From: Amycolatopsis sp. FDAARGOS 1241
Lineage (GTDB): Bacteria; Actinomycetota; Actinomycetes; Mycobacteriales; Pseudonocardiaceae
Length of the DNA stretch: 64,000 nucleotides
NCBI RefSeq assembly: GCF_016889705.1
Contig: NZ_CP069526.1
Span: 5,828,001-5,892,000 of the forward strand
Direction: 5' to 3'
Part shown: positions 35,104 through 43,271 of the stretch, piece by piece
Position numbering within the stretch: the stretch's first letter is position 1
Layout: the number at the start of each line of letters is the position of its first letter
Position numbers and translations under genes: made by a program
The notes under the pieces: model-generated
Seen by the model: the letters and a program-made list of their open reading frames with translations, nothing else
The model's database searches: none
What the model was told of the DNA's origin: nothing

Positions 35104-37209
35104 TCACTCCAGCATCGCGGCCATGATCTGTTCCGGGGTCAACGGCAACGTCCGCACCCGTACCCCCAGCGCGTCGGCCACTGCGTTGGCGATCGCGGCG
35201 GCCGTGGGGCCCTGGGCGCATTCGCCGACGCCCAGGGGTGGGTTGCCGTTGCCCGGGAGGAGGTCGACGGTGACGGCGGGGACCTCGGAGAAGCGCAGGA
35301 TGGGGTAGGTCTCCCAGGTGTCGCTGGTGACGGTGAAGCGGTCGAAGCGCACGCGTTCCTTGCAGGTCCAGCTGGTGGCCTGGATCGCGCCGCCCTCGAG
35401 CTGGTTTTCGGCGCCGTCCGGGTTGACGACGAGGCCGGCGTCCACGGCGACGACCAGGCGGCGCACGCGGACCTGCTCGACGGCCTCGACCTCGGCGACC
35501 ACGGCGCAGTACGCGCCGGAGTTCTTGTAGCGGGCGTAGGCGACCCCGTGGCCGGCCGAGTCCGCCGGGGTCCACTGTGTCCAGTCCGCGCGACGGGCAG
35601 CCGCCGTCAGGACGGCGCGGGCCCGCGGGTCCGACAGGTGCGCGAGGCGATACTCGACGGGGTCGCGCCCGGCCGTGGTGGCCAGTTCGTCGAGGAAGGA
35701 TTCGGCGGCGAAGACGTTGAGGAACCCGCCCAGCGAACGCATCGAGGACGTGCGCAGCGGTGGCGTGGTGAGCTGGTGGTTCACCACGCGGTAGGCCGGG
35801 AAATCGTAACCGGGCACGGCGTTGCGGCCCGCCGCGCCGCCGCGCTCCAGCGGCGGCTCGCCGGCCCCGCGGATCTCCTCGCCGCCCGCGCGGTGGCTCG
35901 CCGCGAGCAGGCCGACGGTGGTGGTCGCGCCGGGCCGGGCGACGTGGCCACTGCCCCAGATGTCGTGCTGCCACGAACGCACACCGCCGTCCGGGGCGAC
36001 GTCTGCGGCGATCCGCACCACCGCACCCGGCCCGAGCGGCGCCCAGCCCAGCTCGTCGCGCCGCGACCACACCACCTGCACCGGCCGGCCCGGCGTGGCC
36101 AGCGCCAGCAGGGCCGCGTCCATCGCGACGTCGTCGGCGCCGTTGTGGCCGTAGCAGCCGGCGCCTTCGACGTGGCGCACCACGATGTCCGCCGGGGCGA
36201 GCGCCAGCGCCCGCGCCAGTTCGCGGCGCAGCACGTGCACGCCCTGGCTGTGCGACCACACGACCAGGCCGGCGTCGCTCGCGAGCGCGGTCGCGCTCGA
36301 CGGGCCGATCGAGCCGTGCGCGAGGTAGGGCCGGTGGTAGGCCGCCACGACGGACCCCGCCACCGGCGAACCCCGCTCGGCGAGCACCGTCGTCTCGGCG
36401 GGCGCGGACGTGAGGAACGCGGGAAGGTCGTGCTCGTCGGGCAGGGTCGGCCGCTGGTCCCACTCCGTGGCGCGCTGCAGGACGTCCGCGGCCCGCAGCG
36501 CGACCTCCTCGCGTTCGGCGACCACGCCGAGGAAGTCCCCGTCCCGCACCACGGTGACCACGCCCGCCAGGGTCAGCGCTGGGCCGGTGTCGACCGACCG
36601 CAGCGTGGCGCCCCGCGAAGGCGGGCGCACGATCCGGCCGTAGACCAGGCCGTCGAGGGACAAGTCGTGCACGAACCGCGGCCGCCCGGCGAGCTTGTCC
36701 GGCAGGTCCACCCGCGCCACGCTGGTTCCGACCACCTGGTATGCCGATTCCGGTTTGGGGGTCACCGCGCCGGTGGCCGCGTGGTCGAGCAACGCGTCGT
36801 CGGCCAGCGCCCAGTAGCTCGTGGCGGTGCCGTCGGGCGCGGCGAACCGTCCGTCGTGGACGGTCACTTTCTCTTCCCCCACCCGGAGTTCCGCCGCGGC
36901 CGCGGTGAGGTAGCGAGCCCGGGCCTCGGCGCACACGATGCGCAGCGCCGCCCCGGAGTGCTGCACCGACAGGCTGCCCGCGGTGTATCCCTCGTCCGGG
37001 CTCACGTCGGTCGCCGCGGCGGTCATCCGCACGCGCGCCACGTCGACGTCGAGCTCCTCGGCGGCCACCTGGGCGAGCGCGGTCAGCACCCCTTGGCCCA
37101 GCTCCACCTTCCCGGACCGCACCTCGACCGTGCCATCGGTGCCGATCCGGAGCCAGTCGCCGAGCCGTGGGTTGGCCGCGAGCGAGGGCGGCAGTCCGAC
37201 CGTGGTCAC
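35104..37209 (-). CDS. Molybdenum hydroxylase large subunit (IorB/aldehyde oxidase type)
   Basis: A 701-residue molybdopterin-binding subunit of the xanthine oxidase family, closest in layout to isoquinoline 1-oxidoreductase/membrane aldehyde dehydrogenase large subunits. It has VRSGKVELGQGVLTALAQ, the GYGHNGADD region and the late GVGECAQGPTAAAIANAVADA with the glutamate expected for catalysis. GTG 37209 overlaps the small-subunit stop by 4 bp. Hydroxylation of an N-heterocycle or aldehyde is likely; the substrate is unknown. No FAD-subunit gene and no cytochrome gene adjoin it. Confidence 0.92.
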   Translation of the reverse strand: MTTVGLPPSLAANPRLGDWLRIGTDGTVEVRSGKVELGQGVLTALAQVAAEELDVDVARVRMTAAATDVSPDEGYTAGSLSVQHSGAALRIVCAEARARYLTAAAAELRVGEEKVTVHDGRFAAPDGTATSYWALADDALLDHAATGAVTPKPESAYQVVGTSVARVDLPDKLAGRPRFVHDLSLDGLVYGRIVRPPSRGATLRSVDTGPALTLAGVVTVVRDGDFLGVVAEREEVALRAADVLQRATEWDQRPTLPDEHDLPAFLTSAPAETTVLAERGSPVAGSVVAAYHRPYLAHGSIGPSSATALASDAGLVVWSHSQGVHVLRRELARALALAPADIVVRHVEGAGCYGHNGADDVAMDAALLALATPGRPVQVVWSRRDELGWAPLGPGAVVRIAADVAPDGGVRSWQHDIWGSGHVARPGATTTVGLLAASHRAGGEEIRGAGEPPLERGGAAGRNAVPGYDFPAYRVVNHQLTTPPLRTSSMRSLGGFLNVFAAESFLDELATTAGRDPVEYRLAHLSDPRARAVLTAAARRADWTQWTPADSAGHGVAYARYKNSGAYCAVVAEVEAVEQVRVRRLVVAVDAGLVVNPDGAENQLEGGAIQATSWTCKERVRFDRFTVTSDTWETYPILRFSEVPAVTVDLLPGNGNPPLGVGECAQGPTAAAIANAVADALGVRVRTLPLTPEQIMAAMLE

Positions 37210-37691
37210 CGCGCGCCCTCCCGGATCTCCGCGGCGGCCGCGAGCACCGCGCGGACCACGCGGTTGTGCGCGCCGCACCGGCACAGGTTCCCGTCGAGCG
37301 CGGCGCGGACCTCGGCGTCGGACGGATCGGGGTTCCCGGCGAGCAGCGCGGCCGCCGCGACGACCACGCCGGACGTGCAATAGCCGCACTGCGCGGCCTG
37401 TCCGGCCACGATCGCGCGCGCCAGCGGGTGCGAGTCACCGAGTCCTTCGACAGTGGTGACCTCCTTGCCCTCGACCGACCACACCGGGGTGTCGCACGAG
37501 TTGACCGGCCGCCCGTCGACGAGCACGGAGCACGCGCCGCACAGCCCCAGGCCGCAGCCGAACCGCGTGCCCTTGAGGCCCAGGTGGTTGCGCAGCACGT
37601 AGAGCAGCGCGGTGTCGTCTTCCGTCCGGACCTGCCGCGGCCGGCCGTTCACCGTGAGGGTGCGGCCCGCGGGAACGTCGTCCTCCGCCAT
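37206..37691 (-). CDS. Molybdenum hydroxylase [2Fe-2S] small subunit
   Basis: A 161-residue iron-sulfur subunit. The plant-type cluster ligands are in GTRFGCGLGLCGACSVLVDG with a further cysteine after VNS, and the second cluster in QCGYCTSG and NLCRCG. ATG 37691 gives a standard N-terminus. It is coupled to the large-subunit gene by a 4-bp overlap. The two-gene arrangement without an FAD subunit fits IorAB-like enzymes, which pass electrons to membrane carriers rather than NAD. Confidence 0.95.
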   Translation of the reverse strand: MAEDDVPAGRTLTVNGRPRQVRTEDDTALLYVLRNHLGLKGTRFGCGLGLCGACSVLVDGRPVNSCDTPVWSVEGKEVTTVEGLGDSHPLARAIVAGQAAQCGYCTSGVVVAAAALLAGNPDPSDAEVRAALDGNLCRCGAHNRVVRAVLAAAAEIREGAR

Positions 37692-37737
37692 GCCTCCAGC
37701 GTGCCCGCCCCGGGCCGGACGGGAAACCCCGCGTCGC

Positions 37738-38615
37738 TCATTCTCCGCCGAAGGTGAAGAGGATCTTCCCGCTGCGGCCGGGTTCGAGGGAGTGGGCGAA
37801 GGCCTTTTCGTAGTCGGCCAGGGCGTAGGTGGCTTCGACCGGCGCGGTGAGCGTGCCCTCGGCGACGAGGCCGGCGAGTTCGCCGTACAAGGCCGCCACT
37901 TCGCCGGCCGAGGCGCGCCGGAACCAGTTCACCAGCCGGCGCGGGCGAGTTCCTTGACGACCGGGCCGCCGGTGGCGTCCAGGACGAGGGAGAGCCGCTC
38001 GCCGGCCAGGGCCTTCTTCACCGACGCCCGCAGGGTGTCGTCGGAAACCACGAGCTGGTCACCGCCCGCGGCGAGGACCAGGTCGACGGCCGAGGCGCGG
38101 CGCACGACGTTCAGGGTGCGCAGGCCTTGCCGGTGGGCGAACGCGTTGAGGTAGCGGCCCATCGCGGAGTTCGCCGCGGTCTGGGCGAGCCACGACCCCG
38201 GCGCCAGGGAAGCCGCGTACTGGCTCAGCAGCAGCTGGGCCGTGGCGGGGTTGAGGGCGAGCATCGACAGCTGGTGCAGGTCGACGTCGTCACCGACGGG
38301 CAGGACGCGGTGGCGCGGCAGCACGACGCGGTCGGCCCACAGGCCCTGCTCCAGGCCGGGCATGATCAGCACCCGGCGGCCGGCCAGCGCGGGAGCACCG
38401 TCGACGACGCGGCCCACGCCCTCCGCGCCCAGCGGCGCCGGCAGCTCCGGACGGACGCCGTAGAGCCCGCGCATCAGCAGGAAGTCCGCCGGGTTCAGGG
38501 GAGTGGCGAGCATCTCCACGGCAACCTCGTCCGGGCCGGGCGCGGGCGGCGGAGTGTCGTCGAGGCGGACGGAGGAGATCGGGTCACCGAAGTCGGTCAG
38601 CTGGAGGCGGGCCAT
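37738..38615 (-). pseudogene. MDR-family zinc-independent enoyl/quinone reductase, internal deletion
   Basis: ATG 38615 starts a medium-chain reductase like trans-2-enoyl-CoA reductases (MARLQLTDFGDPISSVRL, NPADFLLMRGLYGVRP, QTAANSAMGRYLNAFAH). At about 37,937, after VLDATGGPVVKELARAGW, the frame stops. A second frame just downstream (37,932-37,738) starts NWFRRASAGEVAALYGELAG and gives the normal C-terminus. The conserved 30-40 residues that should lie between them are missing from the DNA, so this is a deletion, not only a frameshift. It is not functional as sequenced. Confidence 0.8.
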
Positions 38616-39060
38616 CGCGGAAGTCCTCTCTCGGATTGGACGAAGGTTCAGGCAGGCGGGAAAGGGCCCGGCCGGGCGCCGCTTCACCGCCGACCAGACC
38701 GGCCGGCGTCAGGGCAGAGGTCAACGGCCGGTGGTTTACCCCAAGCTCGTCGGTCTCCCCACTGTCGTCGTGGTGGGACGTCGCGGTCCCGAACATCCGG
38801 CGCCCGCGCACCAGCGTGGTGTACTCCTCGACGTACCGGTCGCCGAACTCGTCCCGCCGGCGGAATGTCCTGTCCTCGTAGCAGCCGGCCACGGCGAGGA
38901 CCTGCGCATTCACGGCTTCCGGCCCGTGGAGGACGTCGTCGAGGGTCGTGCCCGCGAGGCGCACACCGTGTGCGATCCGGTCGAAGAGCCAGGGTCCGCC
39001 GGGCACGGGCAGCTCCTCGGTCGGATACGTCGACCATCCGAGAATTATGACAGTTGTCAT
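38584..39060 (-). CDS. Uncertain ORF, unrecognised protein
   Basis: A minus-strand frame with good codon bias for about 95 codons (WLFDRIAHGVRLAGTTLDDV, RRRDEFGDRYVEEYTTLVRG), after which bias fades and the frame overlaps the start of the broken reductase. I do not recognise the protein. The apparent ATG 39060 lies within a strong palindrome, so the true start may be elsewhere. The tail from about 38,760 looks non-coding, suggesting a lost stop or a truncated gene. Confidence 0.4.
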   Translation of the reverse strand: MTTVIILGWSTYPTEELPVPGGPWLFDRIAHGVRLAGTTLDDVLHGPEAVNAQVLAVAGCYEDRTFRRRDEFGDRYVEEYTTLVRGRRMFGTATSHHDDSGETDELGVNHRPLTSALTPAGLVGGEAAPGRALSRLPEPSSNPREDFRDGPPPADRLR

Positions 39061-39064
39061 AATT
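39043..39064. promoter_or_regulatory. Perfect palindrome, AATTATGACA-GT-TGTCATAATT
   Basis: Two 10-base arms with a 2-base centre, very AT-rich against a GC-rich background. It overlaps the apparent start of the minus-strand ORF and lies about 40 bp past the end of the hydrolase gene. It has the form of a TetR- or MarR-type operator, perhaps with an embedded -10 (TATGAC/CATAAT). Confidence 0.65.
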
Positions 39065-39102
39065 GGCAAGCGCACGGTGACACAATCGACAAGCCGACGG
39101 CT

Positions 39103-39957
39103 CTATCGAGTGAGGAGGTCCCGCACGGCGACGCCGACGACGGCCGCGCCGGAGTGCGTCATGATCGTCGCCGCGTGGTCGGCGCCCGACACGCGGCGCG
39201 GGCGGCGCAGCGTGGGCAGGTCGGCGCGGAAGGACTCCAGCGCTTCGTCGCTGTAGGCAGGCGGCGCGCCCTCCCCCGCGCTCCACTGCGCGCACACCAG
39301 TTCCGTCGGCACCCCGATGTCGCGCCAGTGCGTCTCGCCGAAGAACACGTCGGTGGCGTCGGCGATCACGGCGGTCCGGCTCAGCATCACGCGGCCGTCG
39401 ATCAGGTCGTGCTCCAGGCAGTCGCGCAGCAACGGGTCACGCGCGTCGAGCAGCGGGTTGATGTGTGTGAAGTAGGCGAGGTACTCGTCGACGCCGGTCC
39501 AGCGGCGGGAGACGCGCGCGAGCTGCCGGGCGAACGCCTTCGGCACCCCCGCCGGCGTGAGCCGGGGCGGCATGATCATCGGGAGCCCGCCGTCGACCAG
39601 CACGAGCCCGCGCACCCGGTCCGGTCGCCGCGTCGCAAGTTCCACCGCGACGAACGCGCCCATCGACATCCCGCACACGTCGACGACGTCGTGCCCCAGC
39701 GCGTCGAGCACGCGGATCAGGTCCTCGCCGTGCTGGCGCAGCGACGAGGTGCCCGCGACGCCGAAGCTGCCCGCACGCCCGCGCAGGTCCGGCATCACCA
39801 GCGACAGGTCGGGCGCCCCGGCCCGTAGCCAGTTCCACAACTTGCGGTTGCTCGTGATGCCGTGCACGGCGAGCACTGGCGGCGAGGCCGCCCGCACGAC
39901 CTCCACCTCCAGCTCGCCGCCGTCGACGGGCACCGACAGCGTCCGCACGTCGCCCAC
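39103..39957 (-). CDS. Alpha/beta hydrolase
   Basis: A 284-residue alpha/beta-fold hydrolase. The oxyanion region HGITSNRKLWNWL, the nucleophile elbow GMSMGAF with serine, and a late catalytic histidine in SGADHAATIMTH are all present. There are three successive GTG codons; 39957 is chosen because GGAG lies 5 bp ahead of it. No signal peptide is seen. It follows the deacetylase gene on the same strand by about 50 bp and could be co-transcribed. The substrate cannot be inferred beyond a small ester, lactone or C-C bond. Confidence 0.9.
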   Translation of the reverse strand: MGDVRTLSVPVDGGELEVEVVRAASPPVLAVHGITSNRKLWNWLRAGAPDLSLVMPDLRGRAGSFGVAGTSSLRQHGEDLIRVLDALGHDVVDVCGMSMGAFVAVELATRRPDRVRGLVLVDGGLPMIMPPRLTPAGVPKAFARQLARVSRRWTGVDEYLAYFTHINPLLDARDPLLRDCLEHDLIDGRVMLSRTAVIADATDVFFGETHWRDIGVPTELVCAQWSAGEGAPPAYSDEALESFRADLPTLRRPRRVSGADHAATIMTHSGAAVVGVAVRDLLTR

Positions 39958-40007
39958 CACCACTCCACGGTAGCGCGGCCGGGTGCTCCCAGGACCACTG
40001 TGGACGG

Positions 40008-40943
40008 TCAGGGGCCGATCGGCGCCCACTCCTCGTGGTGGTCGAGCCACCACTGCGCGATGTCGAGCCGCCGCACGAACCGCACACCGGGCTTTTTCGC
40101 GGCGTACCGGACGAAATCCCGCACGGCCGACGCCCGGTTCGCCTGACCGCTCCACCGGGGGTGCAGGCCGACGGTCATCATCCGCGCGCCGAACCCGTCG
40201 TCGGCTTCCTCGCAGAGGTAGTCGAGGCCGAGGCGCAGGCTGTCGAAGAACTGCGCCGGCGACCCGTAGGTGGGGCTCAGCAGGTAGCGGGTGTCGTTGT
40301 ACACCTTGGAATACGGCACGATCAGCAGTCCCGACGGCGAGAAATACGGCAGTTCGTCGTTGCAGGGATCGGAATCGTAGAGGAACCCCCCGGCTTCGAC
40401 GAGCAGGTCGAGCGTGTGCTCGCTGGCGAACGACCGCACGTACCAGCCGCGCGGGCGCTGCCCGGTCGTGCGCTCCAGCGACTCGATCGCGCGGTGCAGG
40501 TCGTCGCGTTCCTCGTCGACCGGCATCCGCGCGTAATCGAGCCAGCGGTAGCCGTGGCCGATCACGTCGTGGCCGCGTTCCCGGATCCACCCGGCCACGG
40601 CGGGGTTGCGCTCGAGCGCGACCGCGCACGCGCCGACGCTGACCGGCACCGAGTAGCGGTCGAAGATCCGCGCGAGGCGCCAGATCCCGACGCGGCTGCC
40701 GAACTCGTAGTGCGTTTCGGTGCCGAGGTCGCGGACCTCGGGGCCGACCTCGTAGGCGTACTCACCCCAGCCGTCGTTGCGGCCGTCACCGTCGGGGATC
40801 GAGTACTCGGCCCCCTCTTCGTAGTTCACGACGACGTTGACCACGACCTTCGCGTCGCCGGGCCAGCGCACGCGCGGCGGGTACCGGCCGTAGCCGACGA
40901 AGTCTCGCGGGGACGTGGCAGCCGGGTCACGGGGTTCGGGCAC
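40008..40943 (-). CDS. PuuE-like polysaccharide-deacetylase-fold amidohydrolase
   Basis: A 311-residue protein of the PuuE allantoinase/peptidoglycan-deacetylase-like group. It has YGRYPPRVRWPGDAKVVVNV, NYEEGAEYSIPDGD, EFGSRVGIWRLARIFDRYSV, HDVIGHGYRWLDY, and GLHPRWSGQANRA, the usual landmarks of this family, which lacks the full CE4 metal set. In other organisms PuuE opens allantoin. No uricase or other ureide gene is nearby, so a different cyclic amide is possible. GTG 40943 is chosen by the family N-terminus. Confidence 0.9.
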   Translation of the reverse strand: MPEPRDPAATSPRDFVGYGRYPPRVRWPGDAKVVVNVVVNYEEGAEYSIPDGDGRNDGWGEYAYEVGPEVRDLGTETHYEFGSRVGIWRLARIFDRYSVPVSVGACAVALERNPAVAGWIRERGHDVIGHGYRWLDYARMPVDEERDDLHRAIESLERTTGQRPRGWYVRSFASEHTLDLLVEAGGFLYDSDPCNDELPYFSPSGLLIVPYSKVYNDTRYLLSPTYGSPAQFFDSLRLGLDYLCEEADDGFGARMMTVGLHPRWSGQANRASAVRDFVRYAAKKPGVRFVRRLDIAQWWLDHHEEWAPIGP

Positions 40944-40949
40944 GCACCC

Positions 40950-41312
40950 CAGGGTGGCACGGCCGTCGCGTCCCGGCAGCCCGGGCACCGGCTCAGTGCG
41001 GCGGCAGTCCCCCGGGCCCCCGGCCGGCGTGCTCTTCGGCGGAACGGCGAGCAACTCGTCGCCGCGCAGCTCGATCTGCCCGCGCACCCCGCCCGCAGAT
41101 GGGCTTCGCGGTCCTCGGCGCCGCGCGCCGGGCCCAGCTCGTGGCAGGCGACGTGAAGCAGGCCGGTGCGCGCCGTGCTCAGGCCCGGTGCCGCACCGGT
41201 TCCCCTCGCTGGGGATGCCGGCGCGGCGGCCACGGCCGGGCCACCGAGGGCCGGGCGTCAGGCGGCGATGGCCCCCGCGCCCACGGCCCTCCCGAATGCC
41301 CGCCGGGAGCTC
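40950..41312 (-). pseudogene. Remnant of a Tat-exported protein
   Basis: ATG 41312 starts MSSRRAFGRAVGAGAIAA, a twin-arginine signal start, but a stop follows at 41258. Out of frame the sequence continues as a plausible signal tail (ALGGPAVAAAPASPARG) and mature region (LLHVACHELGP, and later GQIELRGDELLAVPP in another frame). GGGGACGG precedes the ATG. Several frame changes imply decay. The original function cannot be named. Confidence 0.35.
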
Positions 41313-41770
41313 ATGGTGTCCGTCCCCGTCGTCCGGAGGCGTCGTCGGGCGACGGTCGCGTCGATGGTGACCTCGACGTTGCCGCGGGTCGCCTTCGAGT
41401 AGGGGCAGATCCGGTGCGCGGCGGCGCCGAGCTCTTCGGTGGTCTTCTGGTCCACGCCGGACACCTCCAGGTGCAGGGCCGCGCTGAGCCAGAAGTCGGC
41501 GGAAGCGTTGTGGAGCGTGATGTCGGCGACGACGGCGAGGTCCTCGATCTTCACCTTCCGTTGCGCCGCAACGATCTTCACCGCCCCGAGGAAGCACGAG
41601 GCCCAGCCGGCGCCGAGCAGCTGCGCGGGGTTGGTCGCGCCGCCGTTGCCACCGAGCTCCTTGGGGACGGCGAGGGTGACGTCCAGTGAACCGTCTTCGG
41701 CGACCGCGCGCCCGCCGTTGCGGCCTTCGCCGGTGGCGGTGACGACTGCGGTGTAGGTGGTTTCAGTCAT
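41258..41770 (-). CDS. Ohr/OsmC-family organic hydroperoxide reductase, altered C-terminus
   Basis: A peroxidase-type protein of 170 residues. The two redox cysteines are in GWASCFLGAVK and HRICPYSKATRGNVEVTI, as in Ohr. Normal Ohr proteins end soon after the latter motif. Here about 30 extra residues follow (VARRRLRTTGTD then the Tat-like start of the next gene read through in frame). One base out of register, the sequence would end in a TGA overlapping the next ATG, as in a tight operon. So a one-base indel near 41,350 has probably extended the protein; the core should still fold. It lies in an operon with the DinB-like gene and the small ORF upstream. Confidence 0.85.
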   Translation of the reverse strand: MTETTYTAVVTATGEGRNGGRAVAEDGSLDVTLAVPKELGGNGGATNPAQLLGAGWASCFLGAVKIVAAQRKVKIEDLAVVADITLHNASADFWLSAALHLEVSGVDQKTTEELGAAAHRICPYSKATRGNVEVTIDATVARRRLRTTGTDTMSSRRAFGRAVGAGAIAA

Positions 41771-41805
41771 GACAGTGTCCTTTCTCAACGGAACTCCGGG
41801 GTTTC

Positions 41806-42267
41806 TCAGGCGACGGTGCGGGCTTGCGCCGGCAGGACGTCGCGCAGGATTTCGAGCTGGCCGTGGTGCTGGACGAGGGCGGCGCACAGGTGCCGCAGCG
41901 CGCCGCCGGCGTCGAGCGGGTCGCCGAGGTCCTCGAGCGCGGCCGGGACCGGCGTCTTCGGATCGGCGCGGGCGACGTCCTTCTTCAGCTGGTCCGCGAT
42001 CTTGCGCGTGCGAGCCAGCAGCGCGGCGACCGGGCCGGACGCGGCGAATTCGGCGTCGCGGTCGCGGTGGGCCGGGCGGCCGGCGACGATTTCGCCGGCC
42101 CAGTAGGCAGTGGCGCCGAGGCAGTGGTTGAGCACGGCGTACGCGCTGTTGGCGCCGGGCACGTCGAGGCCGACGCCGGCCAGGTCGTCGCCGAGGTGCT
42201 CGACGATGGCCGCCATGCCGGCGAGGGCGCGGGTGGCGACGTGCAGGTACTGGCCGGGGGTGATCAC
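41806..42267 (-). CDS. DinB/DUF664-like protein
   Basis: A 153-residue four-helix-bundle protein of the DinB/DUF664 type (TPGQYLHVATRALAGMAAIV, NHCLGATAYWAGEIVAGR, HLCAALVQHHGQLEILRDVL). Histidines in NHCLGATAYW and VQHHGQL fit the family metal site, which in several actinobacterial members serves thiol-dependent transfer chemistry. GTG 42267 follows GGGGGAGCACCG, which lies inside the preceding 37-codon ORF; the two overlap by 4 bp. It is followed by the Ohr gene after 35 bp, so both probably serve detoxification or stress. Confidence 0.85.
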   Translation of the reverse strand: MITPGQYLHVATRALAGMAAIVEHLGDDLAGVGLDVPGANSAYAVLNHCLGATAYWAGEIVAGRPAHRDRDAEFAASGPVAALLARTRKIADQLKKDVARADPKTPVPAALEDLGDPLDAGGALRHLCAALVQHHGQLEILRDVLPAQARTVA

Positions 42268-42377
42268 CGGTGCTCCCCCGCCGCCAGGCCCGGGAGCACG
42301 GCCGTGGTGCCGGCGAGGGCACCCATCGTGGCAAGCAGGTTCCGCAGGACGAGCAACAGCGTGATGGTCGGATCCAT
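42264..42377 (-). CDS. 37-residue ORF leading the Ohr/DinB operon
   Basis: ATG 42377 opens a 37-residue hydrophobic peptide (MDPTITLLLVLRNLLATMGA, ending LPGLAAGEHR). Its stop overlaps the DinB-like start by 4 bp and its last codons carry that gene's ribosome site. It could be a real small membrane peptide, a coupling leader, or the decayed remains of a larger gene. Position and coupling favour translation, but no family is recognised. Confidence 0.45.
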   Translation of the reverse strand: MDPTITLLLVLRNLLATMGALAGTTAVLPGLAAGEHR

Positions 42378-42460
42378 GAGAGTGCGGCCTTTCGCAACTT
42401 GCGGGGCCGCCGTTTCCCGGGGCCTGCCGTATCGATGCCGAAACTCTCGCACGCCTATTC

Positions 42461-42481
42461 ATCACCAGTCAAGACGGTGAC
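42461..42481. promoter_or_regulatory. Operator-like repeat, site 1 (GTnACC-N9-GGTnAC family)
   Basis: ATCACC, 9 bases, then GGTGAC, read on the plus strand. It lies in the divergent region between the small-ORF/DinB/Ohr operon and the CGNR regulator gene. Confidence 0.6.
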
Positions 42482-42525
42482 GAATCCTACCGACAAAAGT
42501 TTATGACGGCGTTGCACGTCGATTC

Positions 42526-42546
42526 GTCACCTGTCAGACTGGTGCC
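42526..42546. promoter_or_regulatory. Operator-like repeat, site 2
   Basis: GTCACC, TGTCAGACT, GGTGCC. It ends one base before the preferred ATG of the CGNR regulator (42548), a good place for autorepression. Confidence 0.6.
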
Positions 42547-42547
42547 C

Positions 42548-43117
42548 ATGGAACACGCCTTCCCCTGCGGAAACCCGGCGCTCGACTTCGTCGGGACCCT
42601 GCGCGCCCGCCGCAACGCCGAACCCCTGGAGAAGCTGGGCTCACCCCGCAGCCTCGACGCGTGGTTCCGCGAGTCCGGCGTCACCGACACCGACCCGGGC
42701 AGCCGGCTGCCTGACCTCGCCGCCGCCCTCGAGCTGCGTGAAGCGATCTACGCGCTGGTCGCGGCCCGGCTCACCCACCACGACGCCGACGTCGGCGCGC
42801 TGACCGTGGTCAACGAGTTCGCCGCGCGGCCACCGGTCGTCACCCAACTGTCGGCCGATGGGCGTCACCTGGAAGCCACGCCGGCGCAAGCGCTGTCGTC
42901 CGTGGCCCGCGCCGCCGTCGAGATCCTCGGCGGCCCCGACGCGGACCTGCTCAAGGAGTGCGGCCGCCCCGAGTGCACCCAGGTCTACCTCGACCACTCC
43001 CGCGGCTCCCGCCGCGAGTGGTGCGCCATGGCGACCTGCGGCAACAAGATGAAGGCCGCCGCCTACCGCGCCCGCCGACGTGGCAACCCGCCCCTGGCCC
43101 CCGCGCGGCAAGCCTGA
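42548..43117 (+). CDS. CGNR zinc-finger (ABATE-domain) regulator
   Basis: A 189-residue protein. Residues 1-130 form an ABATE-type domain (FPCGNPALDFVGTLRARRNA), and the C-terminal CGNR zinc finger has the cysteine pattern ECGRPECTQVYLDHSRGSRR, then WCAMATCGNKMKAAAYRARR. These proteins are probable stress-linked transcription factors. ATG 42548 fits the family start; ATG 42503 would add 15 residues that overlap the operator-like site. No Shine-Dalgarno is visible, so a leaderless transcript is possible. It is divergent from the Ohr operon and is the natural candidate to bind the three repeats around it. Confidence 0.9.
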   Translation: MEHAFPCGNPALDFVGTLRARRNAEPLEKLGSPRSLDAWFRESGVTDTDPGSRLPDLAAALELREAIYALVAARLTHHDADVGALTVVNEFAARPPVVTQLSADGRHLEATPAQALSSVARAAVEILGGPDADLLKECGRPECTQVYLDHSRGSRREWCAMATCGNKMKAAAYRARRRGNPPLAPARQA

Positions 43118-43196
43118 CGGCTCCCCGTCCCCCGGCACCGGCCGGCGAAGGTTCGCCTTAGCCGGCCGTTTCCGTGGCGCCTACCGCAAGAAATTA

Positions 43197-43217
43197 GTAA
43201 CCACTCTGACAGGTTAC
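43197..43217. promoter_or_regulatory. Operator-like repeat, site 3
   Basis: GTAACC, 9 bases, then GGTTAC, a perfect 6-bp dyad. On the minus strand its centre reads TGTCAGAGT, nearly the same as site 2 (TGTCAGACT). It lies 55 bp before the broken DipZ-like gene. Confidence 0.65.
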
Positions 43218-43271
43218 GATCAGGCTCGAAGGTGCGCTAATCTCCCCGCAGGATTGCGCGGGGAGAATTCC

